Source of the DNA: Plantago ovata
Taxonomy: Eukaryota; Streptophyta; Magnoliopsida; Lamiales; Plantaginaceae
Assembly: GCA_028274465.1 (NCBI GenBank)
Contig: CM051456.1
Coordinates: 5,643,545 to 5,707,544 of the forward strand
Direction: 5' to 3'
Length of the DNA: 64,000 bases
Part shown: positions 24,890-35,399 of the stretch, piece by piece
How the letters are laid out: each line of letters starts with the position of its first letter
Position numbering within the stretch: the first letter of the stretch is position 1
The notes under the pieces: model-generated
Databases searched by the model: none
What the model saw: only the letters and a program-made list of their open reading frames with translations
Told to the model about the DNA's origin: nothing
Made by a program: the position numbers and the translations under genes

Positions 24890-25517
24890 CAGGATGGAAA
24901 TGGGCCGGTCTGGGCCGGGCATCCAGAGGCCTAATCCTGGCCCGAAAATTTTGGCCAAGGCTCGGCCCAAGCATGAGGACGGGCCTAAACCCAATCCGTC
25001 ATGGGCCGGCTCATTTTTTTAATTTTTTTTCAAAAAGTTCAAAATCAAACATTTAAAAATTAGAAATTTCTTTAAACAATAGAAATTAAAAGATTTAAGA
25101 AATTAAAAAATAAAAAATACTTCAAAAAGTTATAAATTATTGATTGTAGTGTATATTAACATATATAACTTAATAGAAAATTTTATAAATATATTGAAAA
25201 GTATGAAAAATGAATAAATTACTCTCTCTGTTTCACACCAAGCTTATGAAGATTGGTTTGGAACGTAGGGAATACAACTTAATTTAATACTACTAATGTA
25301 TTAACAAATTAAATAGTCATATTTACATATATTGTATATAAAAATATGAAGAAAAAAAAACATGATGTATACTTGGGCCGGCCTAGAACTTTAGGTCCAT
25401 GTCCGGCCATGGGCCTATATAACAAGCCAAGCCCAGCCCACCAAGGTAAAAGAGCAGGGCCTGGCCCGATGAAATCGGGCTGGGCTCAGGCTGCCCGACC
25501 AAAATTGCAATCCCTAG
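24890..25517. mobile_element. hAT-like non-autonomous element (probable)
   Basis: About 625 bp with GC-rich ends and an AT-rich core lacking ORFs. The left end is AGGATGGAAATGGGCCGG and the right end reversed is GGGATTGCAATTTTGGTCGG, a weak inverted repeat. The flanks share AGTCAT (six of eight bases of a possible 8-bp target duplication). The ends are rich in GGGCC words (GGCCCGAAAATTTTGG; GGGCCGGCC), a common pattern in plant hAT derivatives. It lies upstream of the MATE gene. Confidence 0.5.
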
Positions 25518-25519
25518 TC

Positions 25520-26714
25520 ATACACCCTTCTAAGTGAGTGTTTCTAATAATTTAACTTTGTTTTTTTTACTTATTAAGTCTATAATTTAATTTATTAAAA
25601 AAATGGCGAAGAAGCTTACAAGTTATTATAAGTGAATATATCTTTTTTTAAGTAAGTTGCTTCGGTCTTACTTCTATATTGTTTAACCTATAGGCTATAA
25701 CGAATAAGGGACCAGCCCAAGACTTATCTATTTTGATTTGATAGCAAACTTGTTCTCAGTCAGACTCAAAAAATTCCTGGTGGCCAAGAGAAATCCTGAC
25801 ATCAAGGTGGGATCCCTATGAAACCCTTTTGATAGATCTTTTTGTACTTCCCATTAGAAACTCGGTCTACAAGAACTTTCCAGAGATGTCTTAAGGAGAG
25901 AGGCTTTAGTGTTGTAGAGTGTCTTTTGTCCGTGATGTGGGCAGTTTCAAGACTCGTTTTGTCCAGTAAATATTGTAAATAAGTCTACTGCCTTTGTCTG
26001 ATTAATTAAGTAGCATTTTTTAGTTGCTTCTGTCTAATTTTTTTTTGGTAAAAGTTAATTTTACAACTTCTTTAACTTTCAAATACATTTTTGTAAACAC
26101 CCATCAAATTCTCTAACAAACCAACTTTACCCACTTCTTCCATAAATTAATTAATCTACTTAACATGAGTTAGAGCTCTTGCAAACACCCACCCCCAAAA
26201 CTCGGACCCAGACACTATCCAAATATGGGTCCCGGTCCAATACGTACATGTCTTAAACACGTCTGACACGGGTTCAAATTTGGACCCACGGGAGGACCCA
26301 TTAAAAGTAATGGGTCTGATAGGGTCCAATCGGGTCTGGGTCTGGACACCACTTCTATTTTCAAATGGATCGTACAGGAGCCTTGATCTGTGTCTAAAAT
26401 TTAGCATCTTGTAAGGGTCCAGGTTAAGGTAAGAGTAATACCACTCATTAAAAAACTTATAACGATATTCATTAGGGGAGATTAATTTAATCAAAATCTA
26501 TGGTAATAATCACAAATTACCAATATAATAAAGTTAAATTTAAGAAGTAAAATCCGTTGATCATAATACCGAATTTCATAGTATAACTATGTTCTTTTGA
26601 CATCTTTACTTTATGAACTTACTTTTTAGGAAAGGAAAGAAAAGGGTGAAGAATCAAAACGTCCAAATCCAAATAAGAAGGGAGGGAAAAAAATGAAAAA
26701 TAGGAGAAAACATT
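25520..26714. other. intergenic, no gene seen
   Basis: AT-rich spacer. At 26180-26350 there are repeated GGACCC/GGGTCC words (GGGTCTGGGTCTGG, GGACCCATTAAAAG) that look like a decayed element of the same kind as at 24890-25517. No coding region is supported. Confidence 0.4.
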
Positions 26715-26786
26715 TATCAGAGCCAAGTTTCGATCTTGGGACCTGTGGGTTATGGGCCCACCACGCTTCCGCTGCGCCACTCTGAT
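26715..26786 (-). tRNA. initiator tRNA-Met (CAU), copy A
   Basis: 72 nt without CCA. It starts ATCAGAGTGGCGCAGCGG, has the anticodon loop around CCCATAACC (anticodon CAT) and ends CTCTGAT-A. Initiator marks are visible: A1-U72 acceptor pair and an ATCGAAA T-loop instead of TTC-type. The T stem CCAAG/CTTGG is fully paired. It is identical to copy B at 32225. Confidence 0.95.
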
Positions 26787-28323
26787 ATTGTTGATAGTTT
26801 TGCAAACATATATATGATATTATATATATATGCTTCCTTAAGAAAAGGACCATTATAGTCCTTGCATATCTCAAGAGTCAAGACGATGACCATTATAATC
26901 CTTGCATCTCAAGACTCAAGACGATAAAGTGCATAACCAACTCTCGATAATATTTGATTTTTTTTCAATTGATTTATATTGATTTATATTGTATCCTAAT
27001 TAATTCAGTCGAGACTAGAGGGCCCCTTTTTAGAAGGTTGATCAGCGGTGTATTTTACATCCACATGATTCGAACTTGAAATCTTATTTAAGTTAACTCA
27101 AGTTTCTTACCACTTGAGCCAACAAAGGGTTGGTATATTAATTATTTGATATTCATTTGAATATTAATTATTTGATATTCATTTCATATAGTTTCCTACT
27201 GCGTACATTCGTTGTTGAGGAAAATTGTCATATACAATAGGTTTTCATACAAAAACGAAAACTTTAGGTTTTTTGGCGCGGTAAATTCCTTATCTACCGA
27301 GGCCCAGCTCTACGCGATCACTTTCGGATTCTATATGAGTAGACTTTCGTCATCCAATTACCGCATTAAACTATTGAAGTCATGGAATCAAATATTGAGG
27401 TTATTAATTAATGAGAATATATTTAATTAATTAACAATTTAAGTGTTTTTCATAAATAAAAATACACTTTATTAACAATACACAACGTTTTTTTACTTAA
27501 TAACATCTATATTTTTTTATAAGAACATAACATCTTTTATATTTTGATTAAATATATATAAACCGCTTTATAATTCATAAAATTTTGTGAGAAAATATTA
27601 GGTGGAAATGCAACACCTTACAACCAATTTACCATACACCATTGGAAATGCAATAATAATTAAGAAGGTATGTTCTGCATCCGCGCGGATATATTGGTCT
27701 TTTAGACATCACCATCATCTGAATTAAGTACTTGACTCTTGAACATTTCTTAAAGAATCAGATGACCAGCAGTTAACAAACAGTTAATACATATTTCAAA
27801 GATTTCCCTGGTGATAATATATTATACTACTCAAATAGACCTTCTAATTAAGAAAACCATTGTTCATGCTAGAAAATAACATTTTACCTACCATAATTAG
27901 TTGATCTCTGAATAGTCAGTTGATTTTCATTTCATGAACTTCTTCTACCTGTTCCTCCAGGAGAAGTATTGGGAAATTAACGCAGCTTCGACATTATTCA
28001 GGGGGACTCCGTGTAATTTTTCGCTATCAGTTATTGTTCATACGTACAGAACAATCACATTTGTAAGAAATTACATCAAGGGAAGCAAAGGAACAAGACT
28101 AGTCTTGTAGGGAAAACAAATGCAAATTTCTCAAAAATGTTATTTCAATGCATAGATATGTTTGAGTGCAAAATATAACCTTGTCTATATAGCTGATGGT
28201 TATAATTAGCTAGCCCGGCCCTATATATATCTACCACATTCGATAGATAAGATAAACACACCTCAAGCTACTATCATGTTCAGGGGATCGATATTGTTAC
28301 ATTAATTCCAGAACAGAACTAAT
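26787..28323. other. intergenic part of duplicated segment A
   Basis: No gene seen. Much of it is homologous to 32297-33683 of segment B (for example AATTTCTTAAAGAATCAGATG-type sequence near 27745 and 33000), without the hAT element found there. The 3' UTR of carbonic anhydrase copy 4 lies at the right-hand end. Confidence 0.5.
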
Positions 28324-29795
28324 TTACATAGAAGCAGAACTTCCACCTTCTGAACCATCCGACGGTTGTAAAAGCTGCCAATACCAATACACAGTTCTTC
28401 CATTCAAAGCCTGAACTGGCCTCGCGTTTTCCATTGCATTCTGAAATTGTCACAGATTCATAACTACCGATAAGTTTCTGGCAGATAATTACTCCTGCTT
28501 AATTAGCTAGGCCAACAAACAAGAGGGATATATAAATGATTTTTTATTTTTTAAAGGTAGTTTGGAATTTGGATATTTGTTTAAACTTTATACTTACTGC
28601 ATCGACAATGCTCTTGAGTGCTGTAATTTGAGCTTGAGAAACTGTGTTAACCTGCAAACCGAATTAACCAATTTAATTAGTGAAGCTCTAACACTATATA
28701 TAGAGAGAGAGATAGTTTGAAGTGAATGTTGGTTGTACTTACTGTCCTGATAACCGTCCAAGTAACATTTTCGGAACATGGGGGAGTTGTCAAGGAACCA
28801 TTATATCTGTAATAGCTATTTGTGTTAAAGGAAGTGTCAGCTGGGTTGACATAACCGACATCAGTGTGTTGATGAGATGTACCAACTGATTGCAGGTATG
28901 GAACAAACTGAAGAACAAGAAGTTGCAACAAGTTAGTCCTGTGTTCTGTTTCAAGTAATTAAGCAAAGTTATTGAATACTAAGACTAGTTACCTGTGCAA
29001 GAAAAGGATCAGCATTACCAAGTTCGTATAGAATACCAATGACAGCAATTTCTCCTCTGGTGTTGTTATGAACAAGATGTAGCTCCATTTCATAGCTTTA
29101 AAAACAAAATCGAAAGTGTTAGTATATCATAGCATAGATTATCATGAATCAATTTGCTGATGATCAATATATCATGCAATGTTGCAGAAAGTATTGATCA
29201 ATCAAAAAATTGATCGTAAATTAAGGGGATTCATATACCTTGCACCATTGACAGTGTGCTCGGAAGGAGTATGCCAATGACATTGTTGCAAAGTGTATTC
29301 CTCACTATCTATGAAAATTCCTCCTGCAGCTCCGCCGGTCCATTGCACCTAATAAAATGCACCCTTAATTATATAAGTACAATATATAGGCAACAAATGT
29401 ACAACAACTGATCATGACACCAAATACAACATGTAACACGTATATGTTTGTACGTATACCTGTACAGCATGCCCGGCGTTCACCAATGTAGCTTGGGCAG
29501 GCTGATAGAACGTACTCAAGCTCCAAAGGCTAGGATATATAATGGCTTGGCTACTCTGAATATCAATTGGAGACTGGCTTCGCCCTGTTCCACACAGAGT
29601 CCAACTCTGGTTGAGGTTGCCCCAGTTCTCGGGTCCGTTCGGGGTTCCAGGCACGTAGGAGTATTCGCCCTCGTGAGGGGTAGGGACTGGATTGTCTGTT
29701 AAAAGTTGATCATTTATGAAATAGAGAAGGGAGACAACAAGGAGGATTGGCTTAAGGGATTTAACAGCTAGCAGGGAAATTGCAGTGACAACCAT
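28324..29795 (-). CDS. alpha-carbonic anhydrase, copy 4
   Basis: Complete six-exon gene, 294 aa: 29795-29460, 29348-29239, 29095-28993, 28907-28743, 28651-28598, 28440-28324. The signal peptide is [15 protein letters not shown], followed by a short acidic linker and the alpha-CA domain ([27 protein letters not shown]). Zinc ligands lie in [11 protein letters not shown] and ELHLVH; the residue before the first ligand is Cys, where copies 2 and 3 have Gly. The active-site loop is [10 protein letters not shown]. The tail [16 protein letters not shown] differs from copy 2. The last intron, all exon lengths and the upstream DNA match copy 5, its partner in the segmental duplication. A TATA box is at about 29891-29898. 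Confidence 0.9.
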
Positions 29796-29890
29796 GTTAG
29801 AGATATATGATCAAGTATATGTTGTTTAAGATATAATATCTGTTGTTGTTGGTATGTTTTTGAAGTGTAGAACATGAAGCTCAGAAGCTG

Positions 29891-29900
29891 TTATATATAG
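29891..29900 (-). promoter_or_regulatory. TATA box of carbonic anhydrase copy 4
   Basis: CTATATATAA about 100 bp upstream of the start codon; the same motif and distance recur for copy 5 at 35337-35346. Confidence 0.5.
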
Positions 29901-29951
29901 AAAGTAATCAAGAGTGTGTTTTGAATGTTTCAAACCAATTTCTTGCTACTA

Positions 29952-30205
29952 CTCCCTCAATTCATGAGTAATGTGCTCACATTTTGACTGGTCAACTATG
30001 TTCAACTTTGACTACAAATTACTCGTAAAATATAATGATAAAAAAATTAACGAAATTATATGATGAAAATATAGACCTTAAATTTTCATAATATAATTTT
30101 ATTATACATTTTACCATAACAGTTTAAAAATAATTTGTAGTCAAAGTCGAACACGGTTGATCAGTCAAAAATCAAAATGAGCACATTAATAATAGATGAA
30201 GGGAG
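29952..30205. mobile_element. Stowaway-type MITE upstream of carbonic anhydrase copy 4
   Basis: 254 bp, flanked by TA on both sides. The left end is CTCCCTCAATTCATGAGTAA and the right end reversed is CTCCCTTCATCTATTATTAA; the inverted similarity continues inward (AATGTGCTCA...TTTGACTACAAATTA). A CTCCCT start and TA duplication are marks of Tc1/mariner-derived Stowaway MITEs. It is absent from the matching place in segment B, about 150 bp from the promoter. Confidence 0.8.
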
Positions 30206-30209
30206 TATT

Positions 30210-31500
30210 AGCTAGGGTGGGCAGGTCATGGATGCATAGTGCATGGTGACAACAACCAGAACAAGGATTTCAACTTTTTACTGTTTCTAATTTGTATCAA
30301 GTTGGACTATACAATCCGACTCTTTATAACTTCACGCCCTTTCCACCTTATAACTCTCGTATCATCATGTAATTCGACTTTAGAATCCTACTCCATGTAA
30401 ACTTCACCACTTTATAACCCCGTGTCATCAGTTAATTGGACTTTACGATATAGTATCAGATTCCTTGTACGTAACATCACCCACCTTCCGTATAACTTTT
30501 GAACTTTTAAAACGCTAAACCACTTTATACCTCCACACATATACCAACTTAGCTCTCCCGATGTTACATACAAATGGACAATTAAATCTTATAGACACTG
30601 TAGAGTTGAATAAGAAATTTCAGCTAGAGCACTTTGTTTTCAATTTTGGCATTTTTCTGTAACTACTAACTACTCGTCATTACTTGGTTCGATATACCAC
30701 TATAGGAAACGAAAGTTGAGTTGATTGGTTGGTTACATGGACAACAAGAAAGGTGTGATCGATGTTGACCAAAGACCTTAGAGTCCTTCAATAAGAAGAG
30801 CTAGCCGCCAGATAAGGATTAATTGCAAGTAGAAGAGGGCTCTTTCTCTCTGGGTGTCAATGTGTCATGATTATATTATTGTATTTCTATTTCAACCTGA
30901 CCAATAGTACTGAGAATGCAAGAGATTCGGTTCAACAAAAAAAATTAGTATTGTATTATCGGATTAGCAACCTGCAGACCTTTCCAGAACTATTAAATGG
31001 CAAGTTACAAAAGCATACAGGCACTATTATTTTGTTTACATTTTTCATGTCTCATTTCAAAGTGAAGATTGAAAGCATTGTTAAAAAAGCATGCAAGTGT
31101 GGCTTTTCCTTGGTGGTATGCTAGAAAGACATCGGATCTGGTAGATTCAAGAGAACTTGATTGCGATGATTTGGTTACTTCAATTTGTTAAGCTCCAGTT
31201 ATTTTGATTATATATACTCTGTTGCAGATATACTCCTATTTGGGGATGTGATTAATCAAAATAACCGGATCTTTAACAAATTTAACCAAAGTCAGGGGTT
31301 TAGTGTGATGATATATGAAATATGAATATCTCTTCACATTAATTAAAACAACATATGAAACAGGTAAAGAATCAAAACCATATATAAGAACAAGAAGGGA
31401 AGGGAAGAAAAATAGAAAAAGGGTAAAGAATACAAAAAAAAAAAATAAGATCGGAGGGAAGGCAAAAAAATAAAAAATAAATGGATATACATTATGTAGA
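30210..31500. other. intergenic, end of duplicated segment A
   Basis: Homologous to about 35560-36480 in segment B (shared words such as GAGAATGCAAGAGATTCGGTT and ATCGGATTAGCA). The stretch 31075-31330 resembles 41846-42100. No gene seen. Confidence 0.45.
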
Positions 31501-31502
31501 AG

Positions 31503-32060
31503 CCTCTGAACGAGTCAATCTTTTTTCGAGTAGCTCGACTCGATACTTGGATAATCGAGGTTGAGTTGAAATTTGAGCATGTATTATAGCTCGATACATT
31601 CGAGCTCAGGAGCCGAGCTAAATTCGAGTTTTTTTTAATTTCAATCACCCAATTTTAGAAAATTTAAAGCTCGCAATCCGAGTTCGAATAGGGAAAAATC
31701 CATGTCGAGTTCGAACGCGAGTCCAAGTGGTAAAACTCGGTCGAGTTCGAGTCCAAGTGGTAAAACTCGGTCGAGTTCGAGCCCATGTGAAAAGAAAGCT
31801 TAAATACTTGTATAATCGAGGTTCAGTTGAAATTTGAGCATGTACTGTAGCTCGATACCTTCGAGCTCAGGAGCCGAGTTAAATTCGAGCCTTTTGAATT
31901 TCAATCACTCATTTTTAGAAAATTTGAAGCTCGCATGCCAAGTTCGAATAGGAAAAATTAAATTCATGTCGAGTTCGAACGCGAGTTCAAGTGGTAAAAC
32001 TCGTTCGAGTCCAAGTGGTAAAACTCGATCTGAGTTCAAGCCCATGTGAAGAGAAAGCAT
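31503..32060. repeat. two tandem units of a TCGAG-rich repeat, about 262 bp each
   Basis: Unit 1 spans about 31503-31800 and unit 2 about 31801-32060. Matching landmarks are 261-264 bp apart (ATAATCGAGG at 31551 and 31812; CATGTCGAGTTCGAACGCGAG at 31701 and 31965). Each ends with short internal repeats of CCAAGTGGTAAAACTCG. The ORFs crossing it are low-complexity. Confidence 0.7.
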
Positions 32061-32224
32061 GTGGAGCCAGAGTCTTGTGAAAGGTAAAGAAGCAAAACCA
32101 TATATAAAAGAACATATAAGAAGAAGAAGGGAAGGGAATGATAAGGGTAAAAAGGAGTAAAAACTAGAAAACAAATAAGGAGGAGAGTAGGCACAAATGA
32201 AATGAAAAAAAAAAATGTCAAATT

Positions 32225-32296
32225 TATCAGAGCCAAGTTTCGATCTTGGGACCTGTGGGTTATGGGCCCACCACGCTTCCGCTGCGCCACTCTGAT
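32225..32296 (-). tRNA. initiator tRNA-Met (CAU), copy B
   Basis: 72 nt, identical to copy A at 26715-26786, with the same A1-U72 pair, CAT anticodon and ATCGAAA T-loop. The flanks are also similar, so the two tRNA genes arose with the segmental duplication that includes carbonic anhydrase copies 4 and 5. Confidence 0.95.
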
Positions 32297-32514
32297 TTTG
32301 TTGTTAGTTTGCAAACAATTATTATATATTCTACATCTATGTTTCCTTATCAAAAGTCCTTTATAATCCTTGCACAATGATTGTATTGATTATGTAAAAG
32401 TAGTCAAGAGATTAGGGTTACGTGCTGATTTAGGTGATATTTATCCTCACATAACACCTTTACATACATAACCATTGAAAATGCAATAATAATCTAGATT
32501 GGTCTTTTAGTTAT

Positions 32515-32958
32515 CAGGGGCGACTCTGAGTTTTGGTGGTCCTGTGCGAACATTTAAACGAGGCCCGAAGTACTAATATTGAGTACAAATTTTCTTAAAA
32601 AAAATAAATTACGCAGCCCACAACACATTTAGCAAGAGATTCAAAAATTAATATTCTGAAACATACAAGAACCCTAAAAAATTCAGAATTAGAAAAATAC
32701 AAGAGGGATGAGAGAAGAAAGAGGGTTAGGACTGGTTGTAATGGAGATGGGGAGAAGGAGAAAATAGGCGTGTTTTCTAAAAATATGGCTCAAATATATT
32801 TTTCTGAATTTTGTATAAGGCTGTTGGCCCTTTTTTAATTTTGTAGTAGCCTTCTAGTACTTTTTTAATTTTGTAGAAGCCTACTGGGCCTAGAGGCCCC
32901 AGCCCAAAATGTGGCCCTGTGCAGTTGGGCTGACTGCACAGGCTTTGGACCGCCACTG
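32515..32958. mobile_element. non-autonomous hAT element, 444 bp
   Basis: Bounded by a perfect 8-bp target duplication TTAGTTAT (32507-32514 and 32959-32966). The ends are CAGGGGCGACTC and, reversed, CAGTGGCGGTCC; a CAG(G/T)GGCG start with 8-bp duplication is the hAT signature. The interior has no ORF of use. It is absent at the corresponding place in segment A (about 27703), so it inserted after the duplication or was lost from A. Confidence 0.88.
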
Positions 32959-33275
32959 TTAGTTATTAGACATCTATCATCTGAAGTGGTTACCGTTGAA
33001 AATTTCTTAAAGAATCAGATGACCAACAATTAACAAACAGTTTAATAGTTTAAATTTTCCATGGGGATAATATATTATACTTCCCAAATAGACCTAAGAT
33101 ATGATGGTTCTTGCCAGAAAACAACATTTTACCTACCATTAGTTGATCTATGAATTAATATATTCTGTTCATGAACTTAATTCTTACATTTTGCTTGATC
33201 TAGCTAGGAGAAGTATTAGGGAAACGTTACATATATGCAGGTTCCACATTATCCAGGGGAACTATCCGTTTAAAA

Positions 33276-33276
<1 letters not shown>

Positions 33277-33352
<76 letters not shown>
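33277..33352. repeat. (AAT)n microsatellite
   Basis: About 24 uninterrupted AAT units preceded and followed by A-runs. It is flanked by a 15-bp direct repeat, ATCCAGGGGAACTAT (33251-33265 and 33353-33367). Segment A has no such repeat at the corresponding place. Confidence 0.9.
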
Positions 33353-33353
<1 letters not shown>

Positions 33354-33683
33354 TCCAGGGGAACTATGTGTACGAATTTTCGCTAACAGTTATGGTCTGC
33401 ATGGAACAATCACATTTGTAAGATATTACATTAGAGCTAGATAACTAGGGAAGAAAAGGAACAAGACTAGTCTTGGAAACAAATGTAAATTTCTCAAAAT
33501 ATTGTTTCAATACATGGATCTGATTGGGTACAAAAGATGATAACCTTGTCTGATGGTTATAATTAGCTTATTTAGCTTAGTCTATATCTACCACATGACT
33601 GAAATTAATTAAGATGAACACGCCACAAGCTACTATCATGTCTACGGGATCGATTTTTGTTACATTCCAGAACTAATAATTAC

Positions 33684-35226
33684 TTACATAGAAGCAGAAT
33701 GACAGCCTTCTGAACCATCCGACGGCTGTAAAAGCTGCCAATACCAATATACTGTTCTTCCATTCAAAGCCTGAACTGGCCTCGCGTTTTCCACTGCATT
33801 CTGAAATTGTCACAAATTCATAACTACCGATGAGTCTCTGGCAGATAGTTACTTAAGCCAACAAACAAGAGATTAAAAAAAACAAAAACAACAAAAAAAA
33901 CAAAAAAGTAAAAAAAAAAAAAGGAGAGGGAAAAGGTAGTTTGGAATTGGATATGTTATAGAACTTACTGCATAAACAACGCTCTTGAGTGCTGTTATTT
34001 GCGCTTGTGAAACTGTCTTAACCTGCAAACCGAATTGATCAACTTCATTAGTTGATATCCATGCCATAACTTGTGACTGATATTTAAGCTACATAAAATT
34101 GAAGCTCTAATTAACATGTATAGAAAGATAGTTTGAAGTGAATCTTGGTTGTACTTACTGTTCTGATAACTGTCCAAGTAACACTTTCGTAACACGGGGG
34201 AGTTGTCAAGGAACCGTTATATCTGTAATAGCTATTCGTGTTAAAAGAAGTATCATCCGGGTTGACATAACCGACATCAGCTTCTTGATGAGGTGTACCA
34301 ACTGATTGCAAGTATGGAACAAACTGAAGAACAATAGTACATTAGTTGCATCAAGTTAGACCCGTGTTCTGTTTCAAGTAATTAAGAAGCAAAGTTACTG
34401 AACGTGCCAAATTGTAATAATACTAGTTACCTGAGCAAGAAAAGGATCAGCAGTACCGAGTTCGTATAGAATTCCAATGACAGCAATTTCCCCTCGGGTG
34501 TTGTTATGAACAAGATGTAGCTCCATTTCATAGCTTTAAAAAACAATCGAAACTGTTAGTATATTATAGCATGGATTGTCATGGATAAATTTGCTGATAT
34601 CAATATATCATGCAATGTTGCAGAAAGTATTGATCAATAGAAAATCAATCGTAAATTAAGGGGATTCATATACCTTTCACCACTGACAGTGTGCTCAGAA
34701 GGAGTATGCCAGTGACATTGTTGCAAAGTGTATTCTTCACTATCTATTAGAATTTCTCCTACAGCTCCGCCCGTCCATTGCAACTAATAAAATGCAACCT
34801 TATAAGTACACAATATAGTCCAATGTACAACGCATTAAATTAAATTAATTGATGCACCAAACACAACATGCAACACATATATGTTTGTACCTGGACAGCG
34901 TGCCCCTCGTTCACCAATGTAGCCTGGGCAGGCTGATAGAACGTTCTCAAGCTCCACAGGCTAGGATATATAATGGCCTGGCTACTCTGAATATCAATTG
35001 GAGATTGGCTTCGCCCTGTTCCGCAAAGAGTCCAATTCTGGTTGAGGTTGCCCCAGTTCTCGGGTCCGTTCGGGGTTCCAGGCACGTAGGAGTACTCGCC
35101 CTCCTGAGGGGTAGGTACTGGATTTTCTGTTAAAAGTTGATCATTTATGAAATAGAGAAGGGAGGTAATAAGGAGGATTGGTTTAAGGGATTTAACAGCT
35201 AGCAGGGAAATTGCAGTGACAGCCAT
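33684..35226 (-). CDS. alpha-carbonic anhydrase, copy 5
   Basis: Complete six-exon gene, 294 aa: 35226-34891, 34783-34674, 34533-34431, 34323-34159, 34022-33969, 33800-33684. Exon lengths equal those of copy 4. Signal peptide [15 protein letters not shown]; alpha-CA start [13 protein letters not shown] and [14 protein letters not shown]; zinc ligands in [11 protein letters not shown] and ELHLVH; loop [11 protein letters not shown] with the disulfide Cys kept. Exon 2 begins TTG where the other copies have GTG, so the intron now ends TTAG|TTG and the first residue is Leu, not Val. One change in exon 5 gives VVYA instead of VVDA. It seems intact and is the youngest duplicate with copy 4. Confidence 0.9.
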
Positions 35227-35336
35227 TATATATATTAGAGATATATATGATCAATAAGTATGTTGTTAAAAACTCAAGATGGTATATGTATATCTGTTGT
35301 TGTTGGTATGTTTTTGAAGTGCAGAACAAGTAGCTG

Positions 35337-35346
35337 TTATATATAG
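35337..35346 (-). promoter_or_regulatory. TATA box of carbonic anhydrase copy 5
   Basis: CTATATATAA about 110 bp upstream of the start codon, matching copy 4. Confidence 0.5.
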
Positions 35347-35399
35347 AAGAACTCAAGGGTGCTTTTTTGAACGTTTCAAACCAAACTCTTGTTACTATT

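Noticed and set aside
31343-32377. Phe/Leu-rich minus-strand ORFs near the tRNA-Met genes, looking like membrane proteins
   Set aside because: They are translations of A-rich and repeat sequence and run across a tRNA gene.
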